NCBI GenBank assembly: GCA_041594335.1
Contig: JBFHML010000004.1
Location: 1 to 64,000 of the forward strand
DNA length: 64,000 bases
DNA from: JAGPUQ01 sp041594335
Lineage (GTDB): Bacteria; Pseudomonadota; Gammaproteobacteria; Pseudomonadales; Porticoccaceae
Direction: 5' to 3'
The position numbers were made by a program, and so were the translations under genes. The notes under the pieces were generated by a model. That model was not told the DNA's origin. It did not search any database and saw only the letters and a program-made list of their open reading frames with translations. Positions 26,133 through 34,297 of this stretch are shown one piece after another. The number at the start of each line of letters is the position of its first letter. Positions within the stretch are counted from its first letter, which is position 1.

Positions 26133-26775
26133 ATGTTCCCCGGCCCCGGGACAGCATTTCCGCCGACCCTGCCCCGCAGGCAATGACGGTTCGCAGTGCG
26201 GTCTCCACGCTCGTTCCGGATAGGATCTCGACACAATTTGCCGGCAAGTGGTAGACGAACCCAGAAGTCGGAAACGGCGCCGTCGGTACATAGACCGTGT
26301 AGCTTCCGTCGGCGTGCCGACTGGTAATGATGGCCGTTACGCGAACCGGCGAGTCTAGGCCATGGATACGCGCCAGGGCCGGTTCTCCGTTGAGCATACG
26401 CGGTCCTTGATGACTCCCGAGGAGCTCGCGCACCAGATCTCGGGTGACGCGGTAGCCGGGGACGATCCGCGAGAGCGTGCCCTCCAATACATGATGCAGC
26501 CAGCGCCCAATCCGAGTACGTACGACTAGCCCGATTGTGAAGCATGCGGAGAGCAAGAGCAGCACCACGGCGATGAACGCTAGCCAGTGCTGGAGTCCGG
26601 CTTGGCGAGAGACCAGTTGAGTGGCCGGCTCCAACAGCTCGGCAAAGATCGCGACCAGCCATTGCATCAACATCAGCAGGAGCAATCCTGGGAGGACGAC
26701 GGCGAGTCCGCCGAGCAGGATCAGTGAGAGGTGCTTTTTCATCCGTTTGTTGCCAAGAAAACCGGTGCCGAGCAT
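26035..26775 (-). CDS. DUF502 family membrane protein
   Basis: A 246-residue protein (235 if started at the inner ATG at 26742, MKKHLSLIL). Two membrane helices lie at about residues 18-40 and 62-87, followed by RIVPGYRVTRDLVRELLG and a soluble part with VYVPTAPFPTSGFVYHLP, typical of DUF502 proteins of unknown function. The last 33 codons are antisense to the 3' end of mnmC and look less conserved, so the C terminus may be a read-on extension. It is divergent from the amidohydrolase gene. Confidence 0.8.
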   Translation of the reverse strand: MLGTGFLGNKRMKKHLSLILLGGLAVVLPGLLLLMLMQWLVAIFAELLEPATQLVSRQAGLQHWLAFIAVVLLLLSACFTIGLVVRTRIGRWLHHVLEGTLSRIVPGYRVTRDLVRELLGSHQGPRMLNGEPALARIHGLDSPVRVTAIITSRHADGSYTVYVPTAPFPTSGFVYHLPANCVEILSGTSVETALRTVIACGAGSAEMLSRGRGTFSADVAADRELGSARDSTPAPGLARGLAGDPP

Positions 26776-26834
26776 AGGAAGAAAGACGGGGCCTACACAA
26801 GCAGTGCCGCCATGGTATTTCCGTTTGGCTTGGG

Positions 26835-26853
26835 GTTAACTAGGTTGACAACC
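26835..26853. promoter_or_regulatory. Repeat-containing promoter region of the amidohydrolase gene
   Basis: A perfect -35 TTGACA (26845-26850) is embedded in GGTTAAC-TA-GGTTGACAACC, which contains a direct repeat of GGTT and the dyad GGTT-GAC-AACC (26843-26853). The best -10 match, TACGGT at 26866, needs a 15-base spacer and is weak, so the promoter may need an activator. Confidence 0.3.
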
Positions 26854-26938
26854 TCGGGGTACGACTACGGTTCGCCAGGTACAAAGATTTCTCTGCGTTA
26901 CTTCTCGCATACCCATTACACAAAACGAGGATTCCAGC

Positions 26939-28042
26939 ATGAGCAAACCGATCATTTCTGCTGATTCGCATATCGCTGAACCGCCGCATTGTTATATCGA
27001 CTTCATCGAGCCACAGTTTCGTGACCGCGCGCCGCGCATGATCGAGCACGAACAGCTTGGCGATATTTATGTCATCGAGGGCCTAGACACACCGGTTCCC
27101 ATGGGTTTGGTAGCGGCTGCAGGCCGCAAGCCAGAGGAGCTGAAAACCAGTGGCATGAAGTTCGCCGACCTCCCGCGCAGCGCTTGGGATGCCAAGCATC
27201 GGGTGGCCGATCAGGACCGCGACGGCGTCGCTGGCGAGTTAATTTACCCGACCGTCGGCATGATGCTTTGCAACCACCCGGACATCGACTATCAGGTCGC
27301 TTGTTTCGAAGCCTATAACCGATGGCTCGAAGGCTATATTGCCGATGCTCCGCCGGGCCGGTTGTTCGGTTTGGGTCAGGTAGCCCTACGCTCTGTCGAC
27401 GAAGGGATCAAAGAGCTGGAAAGCGCAAAACGGCGCGGTTTTGTTGGGGTCATGATGACCGGTAACCCCCCGGAGTCGGATTACCATGATCCCTTGTACG
27501 ATCCCCTCTGGGAGGCGGCAGTGGACCTGGATCTGCCACTTTCGTTTCATATTCTAACGTCCAAGGCGGATTCTCTGAGCAAACAGCGCGGACCCAAAAT
27601 CAACGGGTTTCTGGCGATCATGCGCGGTTGTCAGGACATTCTCGGTACCTTTGTGTTCGGCGGCGTGTTTGAACGCCATCCCGGACTGAAAGTAGTCTGC
27701 GCCGAGGCCGATGCCGGTTGGGTCCCGCATTTCATCTACCGTATGGATCATGCCTACAATCGCCATCGCTACTGGATGAAGTGCCCTCCGCTGGCGAAGC
27801 TGCCCAGCGAATACTTTCAGCGCAATATCTATCTGACCTTTCAGGATGATTGGACAGCCTTTCGACATCGGCACGAGATGAACCCGCGGCGATTGATGTG
27901 GGCCAATGATTTTCCCCACAGCGATTCCACGTGGCCATGGTCACAGGAGGTATTGGCCCAGCACACCCGGGATCTTTCCGAAGAAGAAAAAAACTGGATT
28001 CTTCATGACAATGTGGTCGAGTGTTACAACTTGCCCGTTTGA
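26939..28042 (+). CDS. Amidohydrolase family 2 protein (TIM-barrel metal hydrolase/decarboxylase)
   Basis: A 367-residue protein opening IISADSHIAEP, where Asp and His11 replace or extend the usual HxH of the family. Later LSFHILTSK and MWANDFPHSDSTWPWS supply the conserved His and Asp. Such proteins bind one metal and act as decarboxylases or hydrolases of aromatic or acyl compounds; the substrate is not clear. CGAGGATTCC precedes the ATG. A TTGACA (26845-26850) lies 89 bases upstream, though its -10 is poor. It stands alone on the plus strand next to a remnant of another amidohydrolase. Confidence 0.85.
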   Translation: MSKPIISADSHIAEPPHCYIDFIEPQFRDRAPRMIEHEQLGDIYVIEGLDTPVPMGLVAAAGRKPEELKTSGMKFADLPRSAWDAKHRVADQDRDGVAGELIYPTVGMMLCNHPDIDYQVACFEAYNRWLEGYIADAPPGRLFGLGQVALRSVDEGIKELESAKRRGFVGVMMTGNPPESDYHDPLYDPLWEAAVDLDLPLSFHILTSKADSLSKQRGPKINGFLAIMRGCQDILGTFVFGGVFERHPGLKVVCAEADAGWVPHFIYRMDHAYNRHRYWMKCPPLAKLPSEYFQRNIYLTFQDDWTAFRHRHEMNPRRLMWANDFPHSDSTWPWSQEVLAQHTRDLSEEEKNWILHDNVVECYNLPV

Positions 28043-28180
28043 TGGGGGAACCAGTGGGCGTTGAGGCGGCGCGGCTGGGTCGGCGTCGCGTTGGCTACGG
28101 GCCTGGAGGCCAGGTTTCGAATGCCGGTCGCCAACGCCGCTGAAGCGGCGGTCGAGCGGCTGCTTCACAGTCCGCAACCG

Positions 28181-28213
28181 GCTGTGGGCCCCTCGGCTGC
28201 CGGGGCCCACAGC
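28181..28213. repeat. Perfect 12-bp inverted repeat
   Basis: GCTGTGGGCCCC (28181-28192) and GGGGCCCACAGC (28202-28213) flank a nine-base loop. It is too GC-rich and lacks a T-tract, so it is a weak candidate for an intrinsic terminator. It lies 139 bases after the amidohydrolase stop and ends where the pseudogene remnant begins, so it may mark a rearrangement point. I see nothing recognisable between 28043 and 28180. Confidence 0.55.
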
Positions 28214-28217
28214 TAGC

Positions 28218-28560
28218 CGGCCGCGTGATGCGTGCCCGCCCACCTATCTGTTCGGGCTCTGGGTGCGCGACAACGGGGCGATTTCCTTCGTGGAAGTGAT
28301 CCGCCTGCGGGTATCCCGTCCGGCAGCGGTCTTGGGCATCCGGGATCGCAGCCGGTTGATGGCGGAAAAGCGGGCGGATGTCGTGCTCATCGATGCCGCG
28401 ACCGTCCATGCAGGAAAGTTGCAGCGAGTCTACGATCTGCTGGCGGGACAAGGTCGAAGGACCGCTTCCGTCGTCGAGATCGATGTGGTAATCGTCCATG
28501 GTGTGCTGCTACGGCAGCACAACGAAGACGTGATCGGTAACGCCCTCTGCCCGGCCGCCT
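28218..28560 (+). pseudogene. Remnant of an N-acyl-D-amino-acid deacylase-like amidohydrolase (C-terminal part)
   Basis: In one frame this stretch reads PPTYLFGLWVRDNGAISFVE, then SRPAAVLGIRDRSRLMAEKRADVVLIDAATV and finally VVIVHGVLLRQ. This matches the C terminus of amidohydrolase-family-3 proteins such as D-aminoacylases: a WVRD/G...SLEEA helix, SRPA...LG..DRG.L..G..ADVV, then a VNG strand. The catalytic barrel, a start codon and a ribosome site are all missing, and the region upstream does not continue the protein. The frame stays open into the antisense of the CoA-transferase gene, which has no meaning. I read it as a decayed fragment. Confidence 0.65.
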
Positions 28561-28615
28561 CTTGCGTTAGGGCGGCAATGCCTAGGTCTCGGTCTGACAG
28601 CCGCTGGTTTTCCCT

Positions 28616-29794
28616 TCAGGCCGGGGATGGCGGGCCAAACGCACCGGTTGCACGCATGGTGTCGATGTCCGCATCAGTAAAGCCCACGGTTCTGGCGAGC
28701 TCGGTATTGTGCTCGCCCAGTGACGGTGGGCGCGGATCGAATCGGCCCGGCTCATTGCGAAATTTGATCGCAACACCGATGTGCTCGTTTCCGGCCTCGT
28801 CTTCGACGATCATTTCTCGCGCACGAACTTGCGGGTCCTCGACCCCCTGCCGAAGGTCGTTGACCGGCGCAAACGCGGCATCGACATCCGCAAACCATTC
28901 GACCCATTCGGCCTGCGTCCGCGTCTTGAAAGTCTCGGTGAAGAAATCCTTCACCGGTTGTTGCGTGGGTCCCGGCGGAGGCTCGCAATGGGGCAGCAGA
29001 TCCAGACGCCCCATTTTTTCGAGGACATTCTTGGCAAAATGTATCTCCGAGGCGCCGAGGACAATATATTTTTGGTCGGCGGTCTCATAAATGTTGTACA
29101 TGGCATAGCCACCCCAGGTGCGCTCCTCCTTGATCACGGGCGGTTTTTTCTCCGCAAAGACACTGCCGAGATTATTGGGGATACTCGCGATCAACGAGTC
29201 CATCATGGCCAGATCGATATAGTCGCCCTCGCCAGTTTGGCTCCGGCGCAACAGCGCCATCAGTACGGCGGATAGCCCCATCATGGCGGTGAGCATGTCG
29301 GCGTTGGGGATGGCGGGTATCGCGGGCTTGCCGTCGAAGCCCAGATTGGCACTGAGAATGCCGGCATACGCCTCGGTTGCCAGATCATGGGCGGGCTTCT
29401 TCACATAGGGTCCGGTTTGTCCGAAAGCGGACAATGAGGCGTAGACCACGCCCGGATTGCGCTCCCGAACCTGTGCGTAACCGATGCCCAACCGATCCAC
29501 GACACCGGGACGAAAAGCTTCGATCACCACATCGGCCCGTGCTGCCAAACGCAAGGCCATTTCCAGTCCCGCCGGATGCTTGAGATTGAGTTGCACGCTT
29601 TTCTTACCGCGATGGGTGTTGGCGAAATACACGGAAACGCCGTTGCGCACTGGGCCGATACTGCGATTGGGTTCGCCACCGTTGGCCGGCTCGAGCTTGA
29701 TCACCTCGGCGCCATGATCGGCCATCATTTGGGTGAGGGCCGGCCCGGGCAGGAACAGAGACAGGTCGAGGACCTTGAGGCCTTCCAGTTTCAT
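28616..29794 (-). CDS. Family III CoA-transferase (CaiB/BaiF)
   Basis: A 392-residue enzyme that moves CoA between acyl-CoA and a free acid, or a racemase of the same fold. LDLSLFLPGP at the N terminus, VIEAFRPGVVDRLG (about 90-103), SAFGQTGPY, and the catalytic Asp137 in AHDLATEAYAG support the family. LDLSLFLPGPALTQMMADHGAEVIK is the normal start, cut here to its first part. The substrate is unknown. No partner genes are adjacent, but MaoC and acyl-CoA dehydrogenase genes lie at 61564-63256. Confidence 0.9.
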   Translation of the reverse strand: MKLEGLKVLDLSLFLPGPALTQMMADHGAEVIKLEPANGGEPNRSIGPVRNGVSVYFANTHRGKKSVQLNLKHPAGLEMALRLAARADVVIEAFRPGVVDRLGIGYAQVRERNPGVVYASLSAFGQTGPYVKKPAHDLATEAYAGILSANLGFDGKPAIPAIPNADMLTAMMGLSAVLMALLRRSQTGEGDYIDLAMMDSLIASIPNNLGSVFAEKKPPVIKEERTWGGYAMYNIYETADQKYIVLGASEIHFAKNVLEKMGRLDLLPHCEPPPGPTQQPVKDFFTETFKTRTQAEWVEWFADVDAAFAPVNDLRQGVEDPQVRAREMIVEDEAGNEHIGVAIKFRNEPGRFDPRPPSLGEHNTELARTVGFTDADIDTMRATGAFGPPSPA

Positions 29795-29840
29795 ACAACT
29801 CCAACCTTAATCGATAACAAAAGACACGAAGCGGGTAGCG

Positions 29841-29861
29841 GGTGATCGGCCAAAGATCACC
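29841..29861. terminator. Hairpin at the 3' end of the ureohydrolase gene
   Basis: GGTGATC (29841-29847) and GATCACC (29855-29861) form a 7-bp stem with a seven-base loop that overlaps the ureohydrolase stop codon. No T-tract is seen, so termination is uncertain. Confidence 0.3.
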
Positions 29862-30738
29862 GAGCGAGGCGGTATGTTCGCTGGCAGATGCCCATCAATT
29901 TGTAGATCAATTGGGCAGCCGCGAACTCATAGGCGTGAAATCCTGGAATGGGTGCGAACTCCATGAGATCAAAGCCGATGATACGCCGTTGCCGCGCCAC
30001 CGATTCAAACAGCGCCAGGGTTTGATACCAGCCGAGTCCGCCAGGCACCGGGGTGCCCGTACTGGGGAAGACACTGGGATCGAGTCCATCGACGTCTAGG
30101 GTGAAAAATACCTGCTCCGGGAAATCGGCAGGCAGCTCGATGCTCATGCGGTTTCCTGTGACCAGTTCGCGAGCATCGAATGCAACCACCGCGTAATCGC
30201 GGCGCGCCTGAAGCTCTTCCTGGCAGCAGGCGCGCACCCCGAGCTGCACCAGGGGCACCCCGGCTTCCACTACCCGGCGCATGACAGATGCATGGCTGTA
30301 GGGGTTGTCTTCGTAGCGGTCGCGTAGGTCCGCGTGGGCATCGATTTGTACGACGCCGAAGTCGCCGATACCGCTTTGCTGTAGTCCCTGCACTATCCCC
30401 CAAGTGACCGTGTGCTCGCCGCCGATGGCTACGGGCATGGCGCCTGCGGCAACTGCTCGGGTCGTCGCCGCGGCAACACGGGCCAGCACGGCTTGCGGCG
30501 TTCCATCGACCGAAATGGCCGGCTGAGTGTGTATGCCCAATTCCGCGGGCAGGCTTTCGCCGTCCCAGACTTCCAGCTGTGCGGACGCTTCGAGAATCGC
30601 CGCGGGCCCCAGTGCCGTACCCTCTCCATAAGAGGTCGAGTCTTCAAAGGGCACGGGAATGATATGGAACGCCGCTTGATCGGGGGCCGCATTCTCGATT
30701 TCAGAACCCAGAAAGCCGCAGTATTCGGCTGCAGTCAT
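29857..30738 (-). CDS. Arginase/agmatinase-family ureohydrolase
   Basis: A 293-residue binuclear manganese hydrolase. Metal ligands appear in order: GGEHTVTWG, QIDAHADLRD and LDVDGLDPS. SpeB-like enzymes split agmatine to putrescine and urea, but relatives act on guanidinobutyrate, guanidinopropionate or other guanidines, and the specificity is not decided here. The start MTAAEYCGFLG at 30738 is preferred over an upstream ATG at 30777 because it is closer to the family's N terminus. No arginine decarboxylase gene is nearby. Confidence 0.87.
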   Translation of the reverse strand: MTAAEYCGFLGSEIENAAPDQAAFHIIPVPFEDSTSYGEGTALGPAAILEASAQLEVWDGESLPAELGIHTQPAISVDGTPQAVLARVAAATTRAVAAGAMPVAIGGEHTVTWGIVQGLQQSGIGDFGVVQIDAHADLRDRYEDNPYSHASVMRRVVEAGVPLVQLGVRACCQEELQARRDYAVVAFDARELVTGNRMSIELPADFPEQVFFTLDVDGLDPSVFPSTGTPVPGGLGWYQTLALFESVARQRRIIGFDLMEFAPIPGFHAYEFAAAQLIYKLMGICQRTYRLAR

Positions 30739-30801
30739 GCTTCGACCTCGATCGGATAACGGATGTAGGGGCGCCACATTATATCGGTGTGGCCCGGGTA
30801 G

Positions 30802-31413
30802 CTAGCGACAGTGGTTGCGCCGCGGTTGGGCCAAGAAGACGGCGATTGCTCGGGACACCGTGCGATCGCGCTCCGCGGGACCAGCGATGTCCACGCCCAG
30901 CAGCGCCTTCAGATGTAGGTCTGCTCGCGCGAGACTCAGGAACTCTCGAGCCTGTACGTCCGGTGCGCAATCTGCCGGCGGGTGATGTGAGCGTAGGTAT
31001 TCGGTGAGCTGGGCGGCCACTCGCCCCGGCCCACGGGTGTAGAACAGTTTACCGAGCTCCGGGAAACGACCGCTTTCGGCCATCACCATGCGATACAGCG
31101 CGAGACTTCGGGTTTCCAACAGTACATCGAGATAGGCACGTCCAAACCGCGCCAGGGTGCTCGCGAGTTCTTCGGTGGTGCCATCCGGCGTCAGTGGCTG
31201 CCGATCGATCGGTGCCGTCATTTGCGCGACCAACGTTTCGATGATGGCCGCAAACAGCTCGGCTTTGCCATGAAAATAGCGGTAAATGGTGGCCTTGGAT
31301 CCCCCGGCACGCTGTTGGATGCGATCCACGCTGGTCGCGGCATAGCCGTGTTCTAGGAAGACCGCGATTGCTGCTTCGATAATGCGGTGGCGTTTGGAGC
31401 CCTCTGGCGCCAT
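30802..31413 (-). CDS. TetR-family transcriptional regulator
   Basis: A 203-residue repressor with the N-terminal helix-turn-helix AATSVDRIQQRAGGSKATIY followed by RYFHGKAELFAAII (about residues 26-58), and a C-terminal ligand domain. It is divergent from a two-gene efflux pump, and a perfect 17-bp palindrome lies between them, so it very likely represses the pump until an inducer binds (inference from arrangement). Confidence 0.92.
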   Translation of the reverse strand: MAPEGSKRHRIIEAAIAVFLEHGYAATSVDRIQQRAGGSKATIYRYFHGKAELFAAIIETLVAQMTAPIDRQPLTPDGTTEELASTLARFGRAYLDVLLETRSLALYRMVMAESGRFPELGKLFYTRGPGRVAAQLTEYLRSHHPPADCAPDVQAREFLSLARADLHLKALLGVDIAGPAERDRTVSRAIAVFLAQPRRNHCR

Positions 31414-31484
31414 CGTTTCCCCCGATGCCTGGATGCGACGCGCCGGTCACTGCTGCACGATTGCGCAGCGCCCGGCGCGACTGC

Positions 31485-31501
31485 TACTGTACCGTACAGT
31501 A
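31485..31501. promoter_or_regulatory. Candidate TetR operator
   Basis: TACTGTAC-C-GTACAGTA is a perfect 8-bp inverted repeat about one base. It lies 72 bases before the tetR ATG and 105 bases before the HlyD gene ATG, at the expected place for a shared operator. The GTACAGTA arm is partly repeated just downstream (GTACAGTT, overlapping), giving a possible second half-site. Confidence 0.7.
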
Positions 31502-31606
31502 CAGTTCAAATGTCTGACAGCGCCGCACGATCATCGCTGTGTAGATCGGCGAGGAGCGGCGGGTGGGCGCGCGGCCAGATACAACAACGAGGGTCGGGCA
31601 AAAATC

Positions 31607-32677
31607 ATGAAACGCACATTGGGCCTGTTGTTCATCCTGTTAAGCGTAGCCGCCGCCCTGGCCTTGGGTGGCCTGCATTGGTGGGCCGAAGCCCGCCATT
31701 GGGAGAGCACGGATAATGCGTACCTGCGTGCCGATATCACGGCGATTAGCGCGCGGGTCCCAGGGCCGGTCGCCGAGGTCGCGGTGCGCGAGAATCAGTG
31801 GGTGGCGGCTGGTGACCTCCTTTTTGCGCTCGATCCGGCCACCTACCTAGCGCGCCGTGACCGCGCGCATGCCCGTGTTGCGCAGCGTGCCGCCGAGGTG
31901 GCCCACCTGCAAACGCGTATCGATCACCACCGAGCCACGATCGGGGCGGCCGAAGCTGAAGTGCGCACCGCCCGTGCCGAGTTGCACAAGGCGCGCTTGG
32001 ATTTGCAGCGCGCCGAAGCCCTGCAGGCCAAGGGATTCACCGATCGTCAGCGCTATGATCACGCCAAAACCGATGTGTTGAGCGCAGAAGCCGAACTGGG
32101 GCGGACTGAGGCTAACCTGGAGGCGGCGCGAGCCCAGTTGCGGGTGCTTTCCGACGAGGTCGACGAGTTGCGTGCCAATCTGGAGCTGGCCAAGGCGGAG
32201 TTGCGTCTTGCGGAGATCGACCTGGGTTTCACCCAGATACGGGCGCCGCGGGCCGGAGTGGTCGGCAACAAACGTATCGAACCCGGAGAATACGCAAGTG
32301 CCGGCGTGCGCAAATTGGCTGTAGTCGATCTCAGTGATGTCTGGGTGACGGCCAACTTCAAAGAAACCCAATTGACCAAGGTATTCCCTGGCCAGCGCGC
32401 GTTGGTCGAAGTGGACGCCTTCCCCGGGGAGGAATTCTTTGGGGTGGTGGAGAGCCTTTCACCGGCCAGTGGCGCCGAGTTCAGTCTGTTGCCGCCGGAC
32501 AACGCCACAGGTAATTTCACCAAGATCGTACAGCGGGTACCGGTCAAAATCATTCTCGATCGCGATCATCCGCTGCTCGAACGTTTACGCCCCGGAATGT
32601 CGGTGATTGCCCGAATCGACACCCGTACCGCGGGTGACAACCCCGGAGAACTTGCCCAGGGCACAGCCAGCCCCTGA
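31607..32677 (+). CDS. HlyD/EmrA-type membrane fusion protein
   Basis: A 356-residue periplasmic adaptor. One N-terminal membrane anchor (about residues 5-24), a biotinyl-lipoyl-like half (ITAISARVPGPVAEVAVREN), a long coiled coil (about 85-205) rich in Ala, Glu and Arg, and a return strand FTQIRAPRAGVVGNKRIEPGE, cut here to key words. It links an inner-membrane pump to an outer-membrane channel. The ATG at 31607 starts the anchor; a longer frame upstream overlaps tetR and is rejected. The pump gene starts 37 bases after its stop. Confidence 0.93.
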   Translation: MKRTLGLLFILLSVAAALALGGLHWWAEARHWESTDNAYLRADITAISARVPGPVAEVAVRENQWVAAGDLLFALDPATYLARRDRAHARVAQRAAEVAHLQTRIDHHRATIGAAEAEVRTARAELHKARLDLQRAEALQAKGFTDRQRYDHAKTDVLSAEAELGRTEANLEAARAQLRVLSDEVDELRANLELAKAELRLAEIDLGFTQIRAPRAGVVGNKRIEPGEYASAGVRKLAVVDLSDVWVTANFKETQLTKVFPGQRALVEVDAFPGEEFFGVVESLSPASGAEFSLLPPDNATGNFTKIVQRVPVKIILDRDHPLLERLRPGMSVIARIDTRTAGDNPGELAQGTASP

Positions 32678-32714
32678 ACCGCCCACCCGCACCGCCGCCC
32701 TTGGATTAGCCTGC

Positions 32715-34292
32715 ATGAGCGAAGTGTCTGTGGCATCCGCGGCCTCTGTCGCCGCCCCTCCCGATCGCGTTTCGGCCGGTACCTGGCTTACGGTATTCGG
32801 CGGTGTCCTGGGTGCCTTTATCGCGGTGCTCAATATTCATATCACCAATGCTTCCCTGAAAGACATTCAGGGCGCCTTGGGCGCGACACTTGAGGAAGGT
32901 TCCTTTATTTCCACAGCCTACCTCACCGCAGAGATTGTGGTGATTCCCATCACTGGCTGGCTCACCCAAGTTTTTAGTCTACGGCGCTACATTCTGTGGA
33001 ATACGCTGTTTTTTATGGGCTTTACCACACTTTGTGCCACCGCCTGGAACCTGGAATCCATGCTGGTGTTCCGGGCGCTCGCTGGATTTACCGGCGGGAC
33101 GCTGATTCCGCTGTCCTTCGCCATTATTCTCACCCTGTTACCCCCGGCAAAGCAGGCGATCGGTATGGGCATGTTCGCCTTGACGGCGACTCAGGCACCG
33201 ACTATCGGTCCGACCCTGGGGGGGTATCTCTCCGAGAACTACGGTTGGGAGACCATTTTCTATCTGCAATTGATTCCTACGGGGATCATGTTCTTTCTGT
33301 TGTGGCGCGGTTTGCAGCCGGGCCCGCTCAAGCTGGAGCTACTGAAAAAAGGGGATTGGTGGGGTATCGCCACCATGGCCATCGGTCTGGGCGCGCTGGA
33401 AATCGTCCTGGAGGAAGGCAATCGCAAGGACTGGCTGGAATCAGATTTCATCGTGCGTGGCGCCTGGCTCGCCGGAATCAGCTTGCTGTTGTGCGTCCTC
33501 ATTGAGCTGCGCCGCCAGGATCCTTTTATTAACCTCCGGTTGCTCGCCAGGCGCAATTTTGGGCTCGCCAATATCGTCAATATCGTACTGGGACTCGGGC
33601 TCTACGGTTCCGTGTTCATCATGCCCTTCTACCTGACCCAGGTGCATGGCTATAACGCTATGCAAATTGGGCAAGTGATGATGTGGATTGGCCTTCCGCA
33701 ACTGATAGTGGTGCCCATTGTGCTGCGCCTCATGCAGCGGGTGGATATGCGGATTTTGCTAGCGATTGGGGCCGGCGTGTTTGGCCTCAGCTGTCTGATG
33801 AATATTCACATGACCGCCGATTACGCCTACGACCATATTCTATTGCCCCACGTCATCCGTGGACTGGGCATGCCCTTCATCATGATTCCGCTGTCGGTGA
33901 TTGCTACCGCAGGTATTGAGCAGCAACAGGTCGGCTCCGCATCTGGCCTGTTCAACGTCATGCGTAATCTCGGCGGGTCAGTGGGGATCGCGCTCTTGGC
34001 AACCTTCGTGTCGGTGCGTGAGCATTTTCACTCGAATCATATCTTGGATGCGGTTTCGCTCTACGCCCCGGCGACCCAGGATCGACTGGAAGCCATGACG
34101 GCCTATTTCCGCGAATTGGGCGCCGATCCGGAGTTGGCGCAGATGCGCGCCCTCCTCGCCATTGATGCTGTCGCCCGCCGCGATAGCTATGTGATGGCAT
34201 TCAACGACGCCTTTTTCGTCATCGGCGCCGCTTTTGTACTGAGCCTGATGGTAATTCCCTTTTTGAAGAAAGTTCCCCCGGCCGGCCATTGA
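32715..34292 (+). CDS. DHA2-family MFS efflux pump (EmrB-like)
   Basis: A 525-residue drug:proton antiporter with about 14 membrane helices. LNIHITNASLKDIQGALGA near residue 40 corresponds to the first-helix 'N(V/I)ALP' region, and the antiporter motif C region reads FALTATQAPTIGPTLGGYL. With the preceding HlyD protein it forms an EmrAB-type exporter; an outer-membrane TolC partner is not encoded here. The ATG at 32715 (MSEVSVASA) is chosen; the longer frame overlaps the HlyD gene. Substrates could be drugs, fatty acids or phenolics. Confidence 0.92.
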   Translation: MSEVSVASAASVAAPPDRVSAGTWLTVFGGVLGAFIAVLNIHITNASLKDIQGALGATLEEGSFISTAYLTAEIVVIPITGWLTQVFSLRRYILWNTLFFMGFTTLCATAWNLESMLVFRALAGFTGGTLIPLSFAIILTLLPPAKQAIGMGMFALTATQAPTIGPTLGGYLSENYGWETIFYLQLIPTGIMFFLLWRGLQPGPLKLELLKKGDWWGIATMAIGLGALEIVLEEGNRKDWLESDFIVRGAWLAGISLLLCVLIELRRQDPFINLRLLARRNFGLANIVNIVLGLGLYGSVFIMPFYLTQVHGYNAMQIGQVMMWIGLPQLIVVPIVLRLMQRVDMRILLAIGAGVFGLSCLMNIHMTADYAYDHILLPHVIRGLGMPFIMIPLSVIATAGIEQQQVGSASGLFNVMRNLGGSVGIALLATFVSVREHFHSNHILDAVSLYAPATQDRLEAMTAYFRELGADPELAQMRALLAIDAVARRDSYVMAFNDAFFVIGAAFVLSLMVIPFLKKVPPAGH

Positions 34293-34297
34293 AACCA

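Noticed and set aside
28263..29090. 275-codon open frame on the plus strand
   Set aside because: Only the part before about 28560 resembles a protein family; the rest is antisense to the CoA-transferase gene and has no family-like features.
31485..31504. LexA box in the tetR-pump gap
   Set aside because: CTGT and ACAG occur with five- or ten-base spacing, not the eight bases seen at recA; a TetR site explains the palindrome better.
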